Shown: positions 43,511 through 51,603, counted from the first letter of the stretch. The stretch is 51,867 nt of DNA from Nitrospira japonica (GCA_020725385.1 DYFC01000026.1:1-51867), one strand, 5' to 3'. Notes: generated by a model from the sequence alone, not told the origin. Program-made: numbers and translations.

Positions 43511-43691
43511 GAAAGTAAATCAGGAGGACTGCAATATTTAATATACTAAAAAATTATAAAACAATCAATATGTTTGTTAATGATTCTTCTACTAATACTA
43601 TAAGTTTTTTCTTTAATATTATATAGCTCAAAATTGAACAAAAAACAAAATATTGACAAAAATTGTCAATAAAAATTACATACTGGGACAA

Positions 43692-44126
43692 TTATTCCCA
43701 GCTATTAATATCCTGATTTTCTCCTTCACCACCGGGATTGCCATCGGCTCCGTAAGAGTAAAGGTCATAGTCACCATGTTGACCTGGAGATTCATAATGA
43801 TAAGGTCTTCCCCATGGATCATTTGGTATTCCTTTTTTTAAATATGGTCCGTCCCACCCATTTACACCCGGATTTACCTGAAGTGCATTTAAACCTTCCT
43901 GGGTGGTTGGATACCTTCCTGTTTCCATTCTAAATTGATCAAGTGCCTGACCGAGTAATTCAATCTGGGTCTTTGCAGCAGAAACTTTCCCTTTTCCAAC
44001 CTTGGAAATGAATTTCGGGAAAACCAATGCTGCGAGCATGCCGAGTATAACCATTACGACTATCAATTCAACTAAAGTAAACCCTTTTTTGTTTTTAACA
44101 ATACTGTTATCTTTCTTTTGAATCAC
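43692..44126 (-). CDS. gspG: Type II secretion major pseudopilin GspG
   Basis: A 144-residue pseudopilin. KKG/FTLVELIVVMVILGMLAALV is the cleavage and assembly segment. LDQFRMETGRYPTTQEGLNAL, then GPYLKKGIPNDPWGRPYHY and DYDLYSYGADG are the GspG calcium-site and core motifs. The start is GTG 44126 after TAGGAGG. No other gsp genes are in the window, so it is an orphan or the edge of a dispersed secretion system. Confidence 0.92.
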   Translation of the reverse strand: MIQKKDNSIVKNKKGFTLVELIVVMVILGMLAALVFPKFISKVGKGKVSAAKTQIELLGQALDQFRMETGRYPTTQEGLNALQVNPGVNGWDGPYLKKGIPNDPWGRPYHYESPGQHGDYDLYSYGADGNPGGEGENQDINSWE

Positions 44127-44217
44127 TTAAACCTCCTAAGACTTTCTAAATATAACTAATATCTAAATTTAAAGAAAAATTCAATTATAAATATTATGAT
44201 AACACTTATTAGACATT

Positions 44218-44391
44218 TTGCAACAGATAACAGAGGACAGAAGTCAGAAAACAGATAACAGAAGTCAGACAACAGAAAACAGAATACAGAATATAGACTA
44301 CAGAAAAAAGACAAAAGACAACTGACAAAAGACAAAAGATAAAAGAACACAGATAACAGAAAACAGAAAACAGATAACAGACTGCAGAGAA
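44218..44391. repeat. ACAG-rich low-complexity tract
   Basis: About 170 bp built from variants of ACAGATAACAGA, GAAGTCAGA and AAAAGACAAAAG with irregular 7-10 base period. It fills most of the 44127-44442 gap between gspG and radC. A minus-strand open frame across it is an artefact of the composition. Confidence 0.85.
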
Positions 44392-44423
44392 GAGATTGAA
44401 TTTATCTCGGAATTAAATATCTC

Positions 44424-44452
44424 TTTACAATATATTTAATAGATGCTAATAT
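44424..44452 (+). promoter_or_regulatory. Candidate radC promoter
   Basis: TTTACA (44424-44429), 17-base spacer, TAATAT (44447-44452). Predicted start of transcription about 44459, only a few bases before ATG 44464. Argues against the upstream ATG at 44443, which lies inside the promoter. Confidence 0.45.
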
Positions 44453-44463
44453 TTTTTGTTTTT

Positions 44464-45153
44464 ATGAGGTATAAGAGCATTAGAAAATGGCCTGAAGATG
44501 AAAGGCCGAGAGAAAGGCTTCTGAAACACGGACCTCAATTTCTATCCGATGCACAGTTGCTTGCAATTATTCTCAGAACAGGTGGTGGAGGAAAAAGTGC
44601 GATTGATCTTGCCTTGGAATTAATAGATAAATTTAAGAATCTTAAGGATATGGAGCAAGCATCTGTTCATGAATTTTCTAAATTTAAAGGAATGGGAAAC
44701 GCAAAAATCGCTCAAATAAAAGCTGCTCTTGAAATTGGTAGAAGATTTACGGGTGAAAGTATTCAGAGAGGTTCTCAATTTTTATCAGCTAATGAAGTAT
44801 TTCAATACTATAAACAAAGAATCGGGAATACAAATAAAGAAGTTTTTCACTGTGCGATGCTTGATGCTAAAAACAGGATTATAAAGGATTACCGCATATC
44901 AGAAGGAACACTAACAAATTCTTTAATACATCCCCGGGAAGCATTTAGAGATGCAATAAAAGAGTCAGCAGCATCGGTAATATTTGTCCATAATCATCCA
45001 AGCGGGGATCCTGCACCAAGCAAGGATGATATTATAATCACTGAAAAGCTTGTGAATGCAGGCAATATTTTAGGCATAAAAGTACTTGATCACATAATTA
45101 TAGGTGATAACCAATTTACAAGTATGATGGAAAAAGGATATATAAAAAAGTAA
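44464..45153 (+). CDS. radC: RadC-family JAB/MPN domain protein
   Basis: A 229-residue protein, start ATG 44464 (MRYKSIRKWPEDERPRERLL). The N-terminal helix-hairpin-helix region has LSDAQLLAIILRTGG and FSKFKGMGNAKIAQIKAAL. The C-terminal MPN+ metal site is HNHPSGDPAPSKDD with an upstream Glu (SEGTLTNSLIHPRE). Despite its name its role in DNA repair is doubtful; some members travel with mobile DNA. Flanked by filler repeats on both sides, so it is a single-gene unit. Confidence 0.93.
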   Translation: MRYKSIRKWPEDERPRERLLKHGPQFLSDAQLLAIILRTGGGGKSAIDLALELIDKFKNLKDMEQASVHEFSKFKGMGNAKIAQIKAALEIGRRFTGESIQRGSQFLSANEVFQYYKQRIGNTNKEVFHCAMLDAKNRIIKDYRISEGTLTNSLIHPREAFRDAIKESAASVIFVHNHPSGDPAPSKDDIIITEKLVNAGNILGIKVLDHIIIGDNQFTSMMEKGYIKK

Positions 45154-45167
45154 TAATAGTTTACTCG

Positions 45168-45194
45168 GTTTACACAGTTTACATAATTTACATA
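45168..45194. repeat. Short tandem repeat, three 9-mers
   Basis: GTTTACACA, GTTTACATA and ATTTACATA in tandem. It resembles TTTACA promoter words, but no well-placed -10 can be chosen. Filler sequence after radC. Confidence 0.7.
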
Positions 45195-45294
45195 GTTGAT
45201 AATATTTGTACAAATCTAAACGTTCAGGTTATATTAAAAATTTCCTGGGAAAATATGGTGTAAGAGAATTGAATCGGAGGATGACATTTAAATA

Positions 45295-45325
45295 TTGTCA
45301 TTCTCGGGCTTGACCCGGGAATCCA
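45295..45325. repeat. Half copy of the 'GTCATTC' element
   Basis: TTGTCATTCTCGGG CTTGAC CCGGGAATCCAG: a CCCGGG-type hairpin version of the element at 38785-38883, 50 bp upstream of purH. Confidence 0.8.
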
Positions 45326-45375
45326 GAAAAGTGAGCATGTTTTGACAAAATGAATATTGAGAGAAGGAGGGTTTT

Positions 45376-45975
45376 ATGTCAGGGATTCAGAGGGCTATTA
45401 TCAGTGTATCGAATAAAAAAGGTATAGTTGAATTTGCAAAAGAATTGAGCGCATTCGGGGTTGAGATACTTTCAACAGGAGGTACTGCAAAGGCACTGAA
45501 AGAGGGGGGTGTTAAGGTAAAAGAAGTATCTGAATATACCGGCTCACCTGAAATGCTTGATGGTAGAGTAAAAACACTACATCCAAAGATACATGGAGGA
45601 TTGCTTTGCAGAAGGGATAATCCAAAAGATATGGAAGAGATAAAAAAACATGATATAGGTCTGATAGATATGGTTGTTGTGAACCTTTATCCTTTTGAAG
45701 AGACGATCTCAAAACCGGATGTTACATTTGATGATGCTATAGAAAATATAGATATTGGGGGTCCAACAATGCTGCGTTCTGCATCAAAGAATTTCAAAGA
45801 TGTTGTTGTGATTGTTGACCCTGCTGATTATGAAAAAGTAATAAATGAAATGAAAAATAGTAATGGTAATATAAGTTATAAGACAAGACTTAAACTTGCT
45901 ACAAAAGTATTTCGACATACATCAAGATACGATACAATAATATCAGAATATCTTGGTAAGGTGAGTGAAAGCTAA
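45376..45975 (+). CDS. purH: Stand-alone IMP cyclohydrolase (PurH N-terminal domain only)
   Basis: A 199-residue protein corresponding to the MGS-like IMP cyclohydrolase half of bifunctional PurH. It carries [60 protein letters not shown] and [18 protein letters not shown], all intact. The AICAR transformylase half (about 320 residues) is absent: the frame ends at a clean stop and no remnant follows. So FAICAR must be made by a separate transformylase (PurV-type) or PurP elsewhere. AAGGAGGG precedes the ATG. The diverged PurD-like gene follows after 14 bases. Confidence 0.9.
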   Translation: MSGIQRAIISVSNKKGIVEFAKELSAFGVEILSTGGTAKALKEGGVKVKEVSEYTGSPEMLDGRVKTLHPKIHGGLLCRRDNPKDMEEIKKHDIGLIDMVVVNLYPFEETISKPDVTFDDAIENIDIGGPTMLRSASKNFKDVVVIVDPADYEKVINEMKNSNGNISYKTRLKLATKVFRHTSRYDTIISEYLGKVSES

Positions 45976-45989
45976 ACAGGAAATAAAAA

Positions 45990-47231
45990 TTGAAAGTACT
46001 TGTTTTAGGAGACAGGGGGAGTGAACATGCAATTGTATGGAAACTTTCCCGGAGCAGAAATATTGAGAAAATTTATTGTTGTCCGGGTAATGCAGGAATT
46101 ACCTCATATGCCGAATGTATTGAATTGAATAACGGGGCACTTGATGTTCTTGCTGATTTTGTAAAGTATGAATGGATAGACCTTGTTTTTGTCAGTTCAG
46201 AAAAATTTATTACACAGGATGCGGTCAGTCTTTTCCGGCGGGAAGGTCGCAGGGTAATAGGTCCTGATTCAAAAGCATTTCAATTGCAATCAAGTAGAGT
46301 TTTTTCACATGACTTATTTAAATTTTACGGGGTACCGTTGCCTGATTATAAAGCCTTTTCCGCATTTTTGCATGCTGTTGATTATATAATGCTGAAAGGT
46401 GCCCCTGTTTTAATAAAAACAGACGGACATATTCAGAATATAGGAATTTATAAGGCTCAGACAGTTGATGATGCGATCTATGCTCTAAAAAAAATTATAA
46501 ATGAAAAAATATTCAATGACGCAGGCAATCACATAATTATCAGTGAAATTCCCCGGGGTGTAAAATTTTCTTTTGTCTTTTTGACCGATGGTAATCATTT
46601 GAGACATCTTGCTACTGTCAGGAAAAAAAATACAAACAGCATTTTTTCGAAGACACTTATGTGTTTCAGTCAGAAACAGAGTATATTTGAAGGTATCGAC
46701 GATACATTGGATAAAAAGATTATCGCTCCTTTTCTTGATGCTGTTAATTCTGAAGGAATTAAATTTAAAGGTATATTTTCTTTAGATTTATTTTTGAATG
46801 ATAAACAAATATTTTTTCATGATGTAAACTGCACATTTGATTGTTTGGAAGCCCAGACAATTTTACCATTAATAAAGACAGATATGATGGATATTTTCAC
46901 AGCTATTATGGATGAGAAGCTCGATAAAATTGATATTAAACTGGAAGATAAACTCTCTCTGACTACAATGGTTTTTTCAGAAAATGAAGATAGGGGAAAT
47001 GTAATATCCGGTATTGAAGATATAATAGATGATAACATTCACATCTTTCATGAGAATACATCTTTTTCAAATGGTGACATTGTAACAAATGGCGATCAGG
47101 TTCTAAGTGTTAATGTTGTTTCAGATAGTAAAGATGAATTAATAGAAAAAGCCGGGTCAATTTTGAGTAAAATTAAGTTTAAGGGAATGAAGTATGATTT
47201 AGATAAAGAATTTATTTTAAAGGAGGATTAA
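45990..47231 (+). CDS. Highly diverged PurD-like (ATP-grasp) protein
   Basis: A 413-residue protein with the overall PurD (phosphoribosylamine-glycine ligase) outline: MKVLVLGDRGSEHAIVWKL, YCCPGNAGITSYAE, VIGPDSKAFQLQSSRVFSHDL, FKGIFSLDLFL and a late VNCTFDCLEAQTILPLI. But key GARS motifs are lost. KADGLAAGKGV is KTDGHIQNIGI, QDHKR is VRKKN, PNTGGMG is missing, and NxRFGDPE is NCTFDCLE. The frame is open and clean between purH and purE. It may be a pseudoenzyme, a changed-specificity ligase or a drifting PurD. No other PurD is in the window. The start codon is TTG 45990 (or a coupled upstream read). Confidence 0.8.
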   Translation: MKVLVLGDRGSEHAIVWKLSRSRNIEKIYCCPGNAGITSYAECIELNNGALDVLADFVKYEWIDLVFVSSEKFITQDAVSLFRREGRRVIGPDSKAFQLQSSRVFSHDLFKFYGVPLPDYKAFSAFLHAVDYIMLKGAPVLIKTDGHIQNIGIYKAQTVDDAIYALKKIINEKIFNDAGNHIIISEIPRGVKFSFVFLTDGNHLRHLATVRKKNTNSIFSKTLMCFSQKQSIFEGIDDTLDKKIIAPFLDAVNSEGIKFKGIFSLDLFLNDKQIFFHDVNCTFDCLEAQTILPLIKTDMMDIFTAIMDEKLDKIDIKLEDKLSLTTMVFSENEDRGNVISGIEDIIDDNIHIFHENTSFSNGDIVTNGDQVLSVNVVSDSKDELIEKAGSILSKIKFKGMKYDLDKEFILKED

Positions 47232-47729
47232 TTGAAAGCGCAGGTTTTGATTGTAATGGGTAGTGAATCGGATTTGGCCGTAATGGAATCCGCAGGAGAA
47301 ATACTCGAAAAATTTGGAGTTCCTTATGAGATGACAATAGCTTCTGCACATAGAACGCCGGCACGTGCGATAAAACTTGCTGAGACCGCAGAACAAAAGG
47401 GTATTGGTGTCATAATCGCAGGAGCAGGGATGGCCGCACATCTTGCAGGGGTTCTTGCAGCACATACTGTTTTGCCTGTAATAGGTGTTCCTATAGAATC
47501 TTCACATCTTAAAGGACTTGATTCTTTGCTTTCAACTGTGCAGATGCCGCCCGGAGTTCCTGTTGCTACAATGGCAATAGGAAAGGCAGGTGCGAAAAAT
47601 GCTGCAATTTTTGCTATACAGATTTTATCTGGTAAGGATAAGGAACTTTTGAAAAAATTCAAAGAGTATAAAAAACAAATGGCAATTGAAGTAGAAGAAA
47701 AAGCAAATAACCTAAAAAAGAAGAAATGA
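47232..47729 (+). CDS. purE: N5-carboxyaminoimidazole ribonucleotide mutase (class I PurE)
   Basis: Interconverts N5-CAIR and CAIR in purine synthesis. VLIVMGSESDLAVMESAGEI, the catalytic-His segment ASAHRTPARAI, IIAGAGMAAHLAGVLAAHT, PVIGVPI and STVQMPPGVPVATMAIGKAGAKNAAIFA are in order. Length 165 is normal, with a Lys-rich tail. The start is TTG 47232 after AAAGGAGG, adjoining the PurD-like stop. PurK is not nearby. Confidence 0.95.
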   Translation: MKAQVLIVMGSESDLAVMESAGEILEKFGVPYEMTIASAHRTPARAIKLAETAEQKGIGVIIAGAGMAAHLAGVLAAHTVLPVIGVPIESSHLKGLDSLLSTVQMPPGVPVATMAIGKAGAKNAAIFAIQILSGKDKELLKKFKEYKKQMAIEVEEKANNLKKKK

Positions 47730-48571
47730 AAGTTCACCTCGATTGTTTCCCTTGTTTTCTTAAACAGGCTTTAATTGCACTCAGACTTGGAACAAGTGAT
47801 GAAATTCTTCAGGAAACTATTCTGAAGGATATAATGGATTATATTAAGGCTGCCGATACTTCTATGCCTCCGGCATACACTACCACTTTTATCCACAGGA
47901 AGATACGTCAAATGCTCGGAGGAGATCCTTTCAGCAATATCAAAACAGAATACAATAAAATCGCTCTTGGACTTTATAGCAAACTTAAAACTATAGTATC
48001 AGAAAGTAAAGAGCCACTTGTAATAGCATCAAAACTTGCGATAGCCGGCAATGTTATTGACTTCGGGATTTTTACTTCAATTGATATTGAAAGCACAATA
48101 AACAGGGCGATGAATGACAATCTTAATGTAGATGATAGTAAGGACTTTTTAGAGTCATTATCATATGCGGATGAAATACTTTATCTTCTTGATAATGCTG
48201 GTGAGATAGTTTTTGACAGGATCTTGATAGAAGCATTGATTGAAAATAAAAAGAAAGTTAAAGCTGTTGTAAAGGGCTCTCCTGTTATAAATGATGCAAC
48301 AATTTTAGATGCAGAAGAATCTGGACTAACAAAGGTTTGTGAAGTGATTGACAACGGTTCCGATGCAGTTGGTACCATTCTCCAATGGACATCGAAAAAA
48401 TTTCAGGATGAATTTAACAGGGCACAAATGATTATAAGCAAAGGACAGGGTAATTTTGAGACTCTACTACATGCCAGGAAGAATATTTATTTTCTTTTCC
48501 AGTCAAAATGCGGTGTGGTTTCAAAAGAACTCGGTCTTAGTAATGGCGCAATGCTGCTTATGAAGGGATAA
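47726..48571 (+). CDS. DUF89/ARMT1-family metal-dependent phosphatase
   Basis: A 281-residue protein. The N-terminal CFPCF pair (C7, C10) marks subfamily I. DNAGEIVFDRILIEALI (near 154) provides the catalytic metal Asp/Asn. KGSPVINDATILDAEESG and ISKGQGNFETLL complete the site. Characterised relatives hydrolyse harmful phosphosugars and phosphopantetheine (damage control). Here the ATG overlaps the purE stop by four bases, so removal of unstable or wasteful purine-path phosphates is a specific idea. It is convergent with the HEAT-repeat gene. Confidence 0.88.
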   Translation: MKVHLDCFPCFLKQALIALRLGTSDEILQETILKDIMDYIKAADTSMPPAYTTTFIHRKIRQMLGGDPFSNIKTEYNKIALGLYSKLKTIVSESKEPLVIASKLAIAGNVIDFGIFTSIDIESTINRAMNDNLNVDDSKDFLESLSYADEILYLLDNAGEIVFDRILIEALIENKKKVKAVVKGSPVINDATILDAEESGLTKVCEVIDNGSDAVGTILQWTSKKFQDEFNRAQMIISKGQGNFETLLHARKNIYFLFQSKCGVVSKELGLSNGAMLLMKG

Positions 48572-48573
48572 AA

Positions 48574-48984
48574 TTATTTGTTTCTTGATTCGATATCCTG
48601 AATAGCTTCTGATGCGATGATTCTTACGTTTTCATTTTCATCATTAATAAGTTCTTTGAGGTTGGGAATTACTTTTTCATCTCCGATAGTTCCTAACAGA
48701 TAAGCAGCGTCACCCCTTAAAACAGGGTCAGAGTTTTTTAATAATGAGATTACCTGAGGTATTGCTTTTTTTGAATTTTCTGGGTCTTCAGAACTGAGAG
48801 TTTCAAGAAGTGCGGTTGTTCCGATTCTTACACGCATTCGTTCATCGGTAAGAAGATAACCTATGTAATCATAAAGACTGGAGTCATATTTGAACATGTC
48901 AATAATATTATCCAGCATGCCTGCTTCCATATAATCTGCTATCATTTTTTTTAAGTCCTGCTGTTCAGGTTTTGGATTTTCCAT
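48574..48984 (-). CDS. HEAT-repeat protein
   Basis: A 136-residue protein. Three or four HEAT/PBS-lyase-like repeats start near 30: IGYLLTDERMRVRIGTTALL, VISLLKNSDPVLRGDAAYLL and LKELINDENENVRIIASEAI. These form a protein-binding solenoid. There is no catalytic motif. It has its own promoter and ends two bases from the DUF89 gene (convergent). Partner unknown. Confidence 0.85.
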   Translation of the reverse strand: MENPKPEQQDLKKMIADYMEAGMLDNIIDMFKYDSSLYDYIGYLLTDERMRVRIGTTALLETLSSEDPENSKKAIPQVISLLKNSDPVLRGDAAYLLGTIGDEKVIPNLKELINDENENVRIIASEAIQDIESRNK

Positions 48985-48991
48985 TGCAAAT

Positions 48992-49020
48992 ATAATAACA
49001 TAAAAAAATAACGTTGTCCG
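48992..49020 (-). promoter_or_regulatory. Promoter of the HEAT-repeat gene, leaderless spacing
   Basis: Minus strand CGGACA (49020-49015), 17-base spacer, TATTAT (48997-48992). Seven bases separate the -10 from ATG 48984 and no Shine-Dalgarno sequence exists. Confidence 0.5.
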
Positions 49021-49065
49021 TAATCCGATAGCAATTCACGGCGAATTTTGAAAGCCTTGAGATTT

Positions 49066-49096
49066 CTCGCTTCGCTCGAAATGACAGAGTGATGGA
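49066..49096. repeat. Intergenic palindromic repeat (TTTCTCGCTTCGCTCGAAATGACA type)
   Basis: TTTC-TCGC-TTCG-CTCGAAATGACAG: a short GC hairpin motif of a recurrent bacterial intergenic type, ending in the same AATGACA word as the larger element beside it. Confidence 0.6.
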
Positions 49097-49143
49097 TTCG
49101 AAATAACAGAGAGGGATTTGAAATTACAGATAAAAAAGGGCAT

Positions 49144-49230
49144 TGTGTTATTCTCCGACTTGATCGGGGAATCCAGAAAAATATGAAAAATTATAAAGAA
49201 ACTGGATTCCCGCTTTCGCGGGAATGACAC
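49144..49230. repeat. 'GTCATTC' palindromic element, full-length copy
   Basis: TGTTATTCTCCGACTTGATCGGGGAATCCAG, spacer, CTGGATTCCCGCTTTCGCGGG with GAATGACAC. Same arrangement of outer and inner arms as 38785-38883, with a CCCGC/GCGGG hairpin. The 48985-49415 gap otherwise holds only the two flanking promoters. Confidence 0.85.
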
Positions 49231-49351
49231 AGAAGGTTTTCGTAAAAGTGTCAAAAGAGAGTTTTGGAGCAACTAAATTGGAGAAGAACCAAATTATTTT
49301 ACGGACATGGTAACCGAATTTTGAGAAATGTCTGTATTATTTAGGTTAAAA

Positions 49352-49380
49352 TTAACATTGTGTTTAGGATAAGTTATAAT
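49352..49380 (+). promoter_or_regulatory. cysS promoter
   Basis: TTAACA (49352-49357), 17-base spacer, TATAAT (49375-49380). Near-consensus. Leader of about 29 bases with AAGGA before ATG 49416. Confidence 0.75.
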
Positions 49381-49415
49381 TCATAAAATCAAATTATCTT
49401 AAGGAACTATAATCT

Positions 49416-50873
49416 ATGAAAATTTATAATACCCTCACAGGTAAAAAAGAAGAATTTATACCGCTTATGCCGAATAAGGTAAGAATTTATGCCTGCGGAG
49501 TGACTGTATATGATTACTGTCACATAGGTCATGCCCGGAGTGCTATTGTTTTTGATGTTATAAGACGTTATCTGAAATACAGAGGTTATGATGTAACATA
49601 TGTGAGAAATTTTACCGATATTGACGACAAAATTATTAAAAGAGCAAATGAGGAAGATATTCCATGGAATGTTGTTGCTCAAAAATATACAGATGAATAT
49701 TATGCAGACATGGATAGACTCGGTGTTGCGAGGGCTGATATAGAACCGAAAGCAACAGAGTACATCAATGAAATGATAGAAATAGTAAAAGGATTGATTG
49801 ATAAGGGTTTTGCGTATGAAATAAATGGAAATGTTTATTTTTCTGTTGAGAGGTTCAAGGGTTATGGAAAACTTTCTAAAAGAGATATGGAAGATATGAT
49901 GGCTGGAGCCAGGGTCGAGGTGGATGAAAACAAAAGGAATCCAATGGATTTTGCTCTATGGAAAAAGTCAAAAGAAGGAGAACCATTCTGGGAGAGTCCA
50001 TGGGGCAAGGGTAGACCCGGATGGCACATTGAATGCTCTGCTATGTCGCTTAAACATCTTGGAGAAAGCTTCGAGATTCACGGAGGAGGTGCGGATTTAT
50101 TATTTCCCCACCATGAAAATGAAATAGCACAATCAGAAGCATATACAGGAAAGCCATTTGCAAAATACTGGGTTCATAATGGTTTTATCACTATCAACAA
50201 AGAAAAGATGTCTAAATCTCTTGGAAACTTTTTTACAATAAGGGAAGTGCTCAATACATTTGACCCCGAGGTTCTCAGATTTTTTCTTCTATCAACACAT
50301 TACAGAAGTCCGATCGAATTTTCGGATGAACAACTCAAAGAAGCTGAAAGTACCCTGGATAGATTTTATACTACTTTGACGAGAATTGATGATGTAATAG
50401 AAAGACAGTATGCGGAAAATAAAGAATTTTCAAAAGCCGGAAATGAATTTTCTGATTTTGTTTTCTCTTTCAAAGAAAAATTTGTATCAGCAATGGATGA
50501 TGATTTCAACACTGCTCTTGCTCTTGGACATATATTCGAACTTATAAAGGAGGTTAACAGATTTCTCGATAAAAAACCAGCAGGCTCGAAAGATATAGAA
50601 CTTCTATTAATGACTAAACAACTTTTATCCGAGACAGGTAATGTTTTGAATATCTTTAACAGAACAGCGCATGAATGGAATGTTTCTCTAATGAAATTAA
50701 AAGGAATAGCTTTAACAGAAGAGGAAATTGAATCAAAGATAAAACAACGAAATGATGCAAGGCAGGGAAAAGATTGGAAACTTGCAGATTTAATAAGAAA
50801 AGAACTTGAAGAAAAGGGGATTATTCTTGAGGATAAAAAAGATAGGACCAACTGGAAGGTTAAAATTTGCTAA
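49416..50873 (+). CDS. cysS: Cysteinyl-tRNA synthetase
   Basis: Class I synthetase charging tRNA-Cys. Zinc ligand Cys27 in YACGVTVYD, the HIGH motif CHIGHARS near 36, the second zinc site GWHIECSAMS with HGGGADLLFPHHENEIAQSEA, and KMSKSLGNF near 264 are present. The C-terminal anticodon-binding domain ends DRTNWKVKIC. Length 485 is normal. Its 3' end overlaps rlmB. Confidence 0.97.
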   Translation: MKIYNTLTGKKEEFIPLMPNKVRIYACGVTVYDYCHIGHARSAIVFDVIRRYLKYRGYDVTYVRNFTDIDDKIIKRANEEDIPWNVVAQKYTDEYYADMDRLGVARADIEPKATEYINEMIEIVKGLIDKGFAYEINGNVYFSVERFKGYGKLSKRDMEDMMAGARVEVDENKRNPMDFALWKKSKEGEPFWESPWGKGRPGWHIECSAMSLKHLGESFEIHGGGADLLFPHHENEIAQSEAYTGKPFAKYWVHNGFITINKEKMSKSLGNFFTIREVLNTFDPEVLRFFLLSTHYRSPIEFSDEQLKEAESTLDRFYTTLTRIDDVIERQYAENKEFSKAGNEFSDFVFSFKEKFVSAMDDDFNTALALGHIFELIKEVNRFLDKKPAGSKDIELLLMTKQLLSETGNVLNIFNRTAHEWNVSLMKLKGIALTEEEIESKIKQRNDARQGKDWKLADLIRKELEEKGIILEDKKDRTNWKVKIC

Positions 50874-51603
50874 TGGATGGATTTATGGCATAAATCCTGT
50901 TTTTGAGGCTCTTAGAGCAGGAAGAACTATAAAAGAATTCTATATATCATCTGGAAGACGCCAGATACCTAAATGGCTTATTAAAGAAGCTGAAAGCCGT
51001 GGTATCCCGATAAAGACAGCAGCCCAGGATTTCTTTGACAGAAACTTTGGTACCTCGAATCAGGGAGTTGCCGCAAAAGTTCTGGCCAAAGATTATACGC
51101 CTTTGGACGAATTGCTTCAAACCCCTCATATAAAAGGAGAACCCCCCTTATTTATTGTGCTTGATTGTATTGAAGACCCTAGAAATTTCGGGGCTATTCT
51201 GAGAACTGCTGATGCAGCAGGTGTTCACGGCGTTATCATTCAATCTTATAGGTCTGTTTCTTTAAGCGCTGACATGTCAAAAGTCTCAGCCGGAGCAGTT
51301 GAATATGTTCCTGTTTCAATAGTACCGAATATAAAAAATGCTATTATTGAAATGAAAAAAAATGATATATTAGTAGTTGGCGCTGAAAATGATACTCAAA
51401 AATCTATTTGGGATATACAATTAAATATACCATTGGCGATTGTTCTGGGTTCTGAAGGTAAAGGGCTCCGGCAGACTGTTAAAGAAATGTGCGATGTATT
51501 GGTTAAAATTCCTATGTACGGAAAAGTTAATTCATTAAATGTTTCAGTAGCCGCGGGAATTATATTATTTGAGATATTAAGACAAAGAAGAAGTAATTCT
51601 TAG
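50827..51603 (+). CDS. rlmB: 23S rRNA 2'-O-methyltransferase (RlmB/TrmH-family SPOUT)
   Basis: A SPOUT methyltransferase of about 258 residues. The N-terminal substrate-binding domain starts FANGWIYGINPVFEALRAG. The trefoil-knot motifs are LDCIEDPRNFGAILRTADAAG, VLGSEGKGLR and IPMYGKVNSLNVSVAAGIILFE. RlmB methylates G2251 in E. coli; other TrmH paralogues are possible. I place the start at TTG 50827 after AAGGGGA; a TTG at 50806 is the alternative. Both lie inside cysS, so it is translationally coupled to it. Confidence 0.9.
   Translation: MRIKKIGPTGRLKFANGWIYGINPVFEALRAGRTIKEFYISSGRRQIPKWLIKEAESRGIPIKTAAQDFFDRNFGTSNQGVAAKVLAKDYTPLDELLQTPHIKGEPPLFIVLDCIEDPRNFGAILRTADAAGVHGVIIQSYRSVSLSADMSKVSAGAVEYVPVSIVPNIKNAIIEMKKNDILVVGAENDTQKSIWDIQLNIPLAIVLGSEGKGLRQTVKEMCDVLVKIPMYGKVNSLNVSVAAGIILFEILRQRRSNS

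Noticed and set aside
44156-44350. 64-codon minus-strand open frame rich in Leu, Phe, Ser and Cys
   Set aside because: Translation of the ACAG-rich low-complexity tract; artefact of the repeat.
49036-49272. 78-codon minus-strand open frame
   Set aside because: It is made of the palindromic repeat element and flanking filler; no protein-like composition or ribosome binding site.
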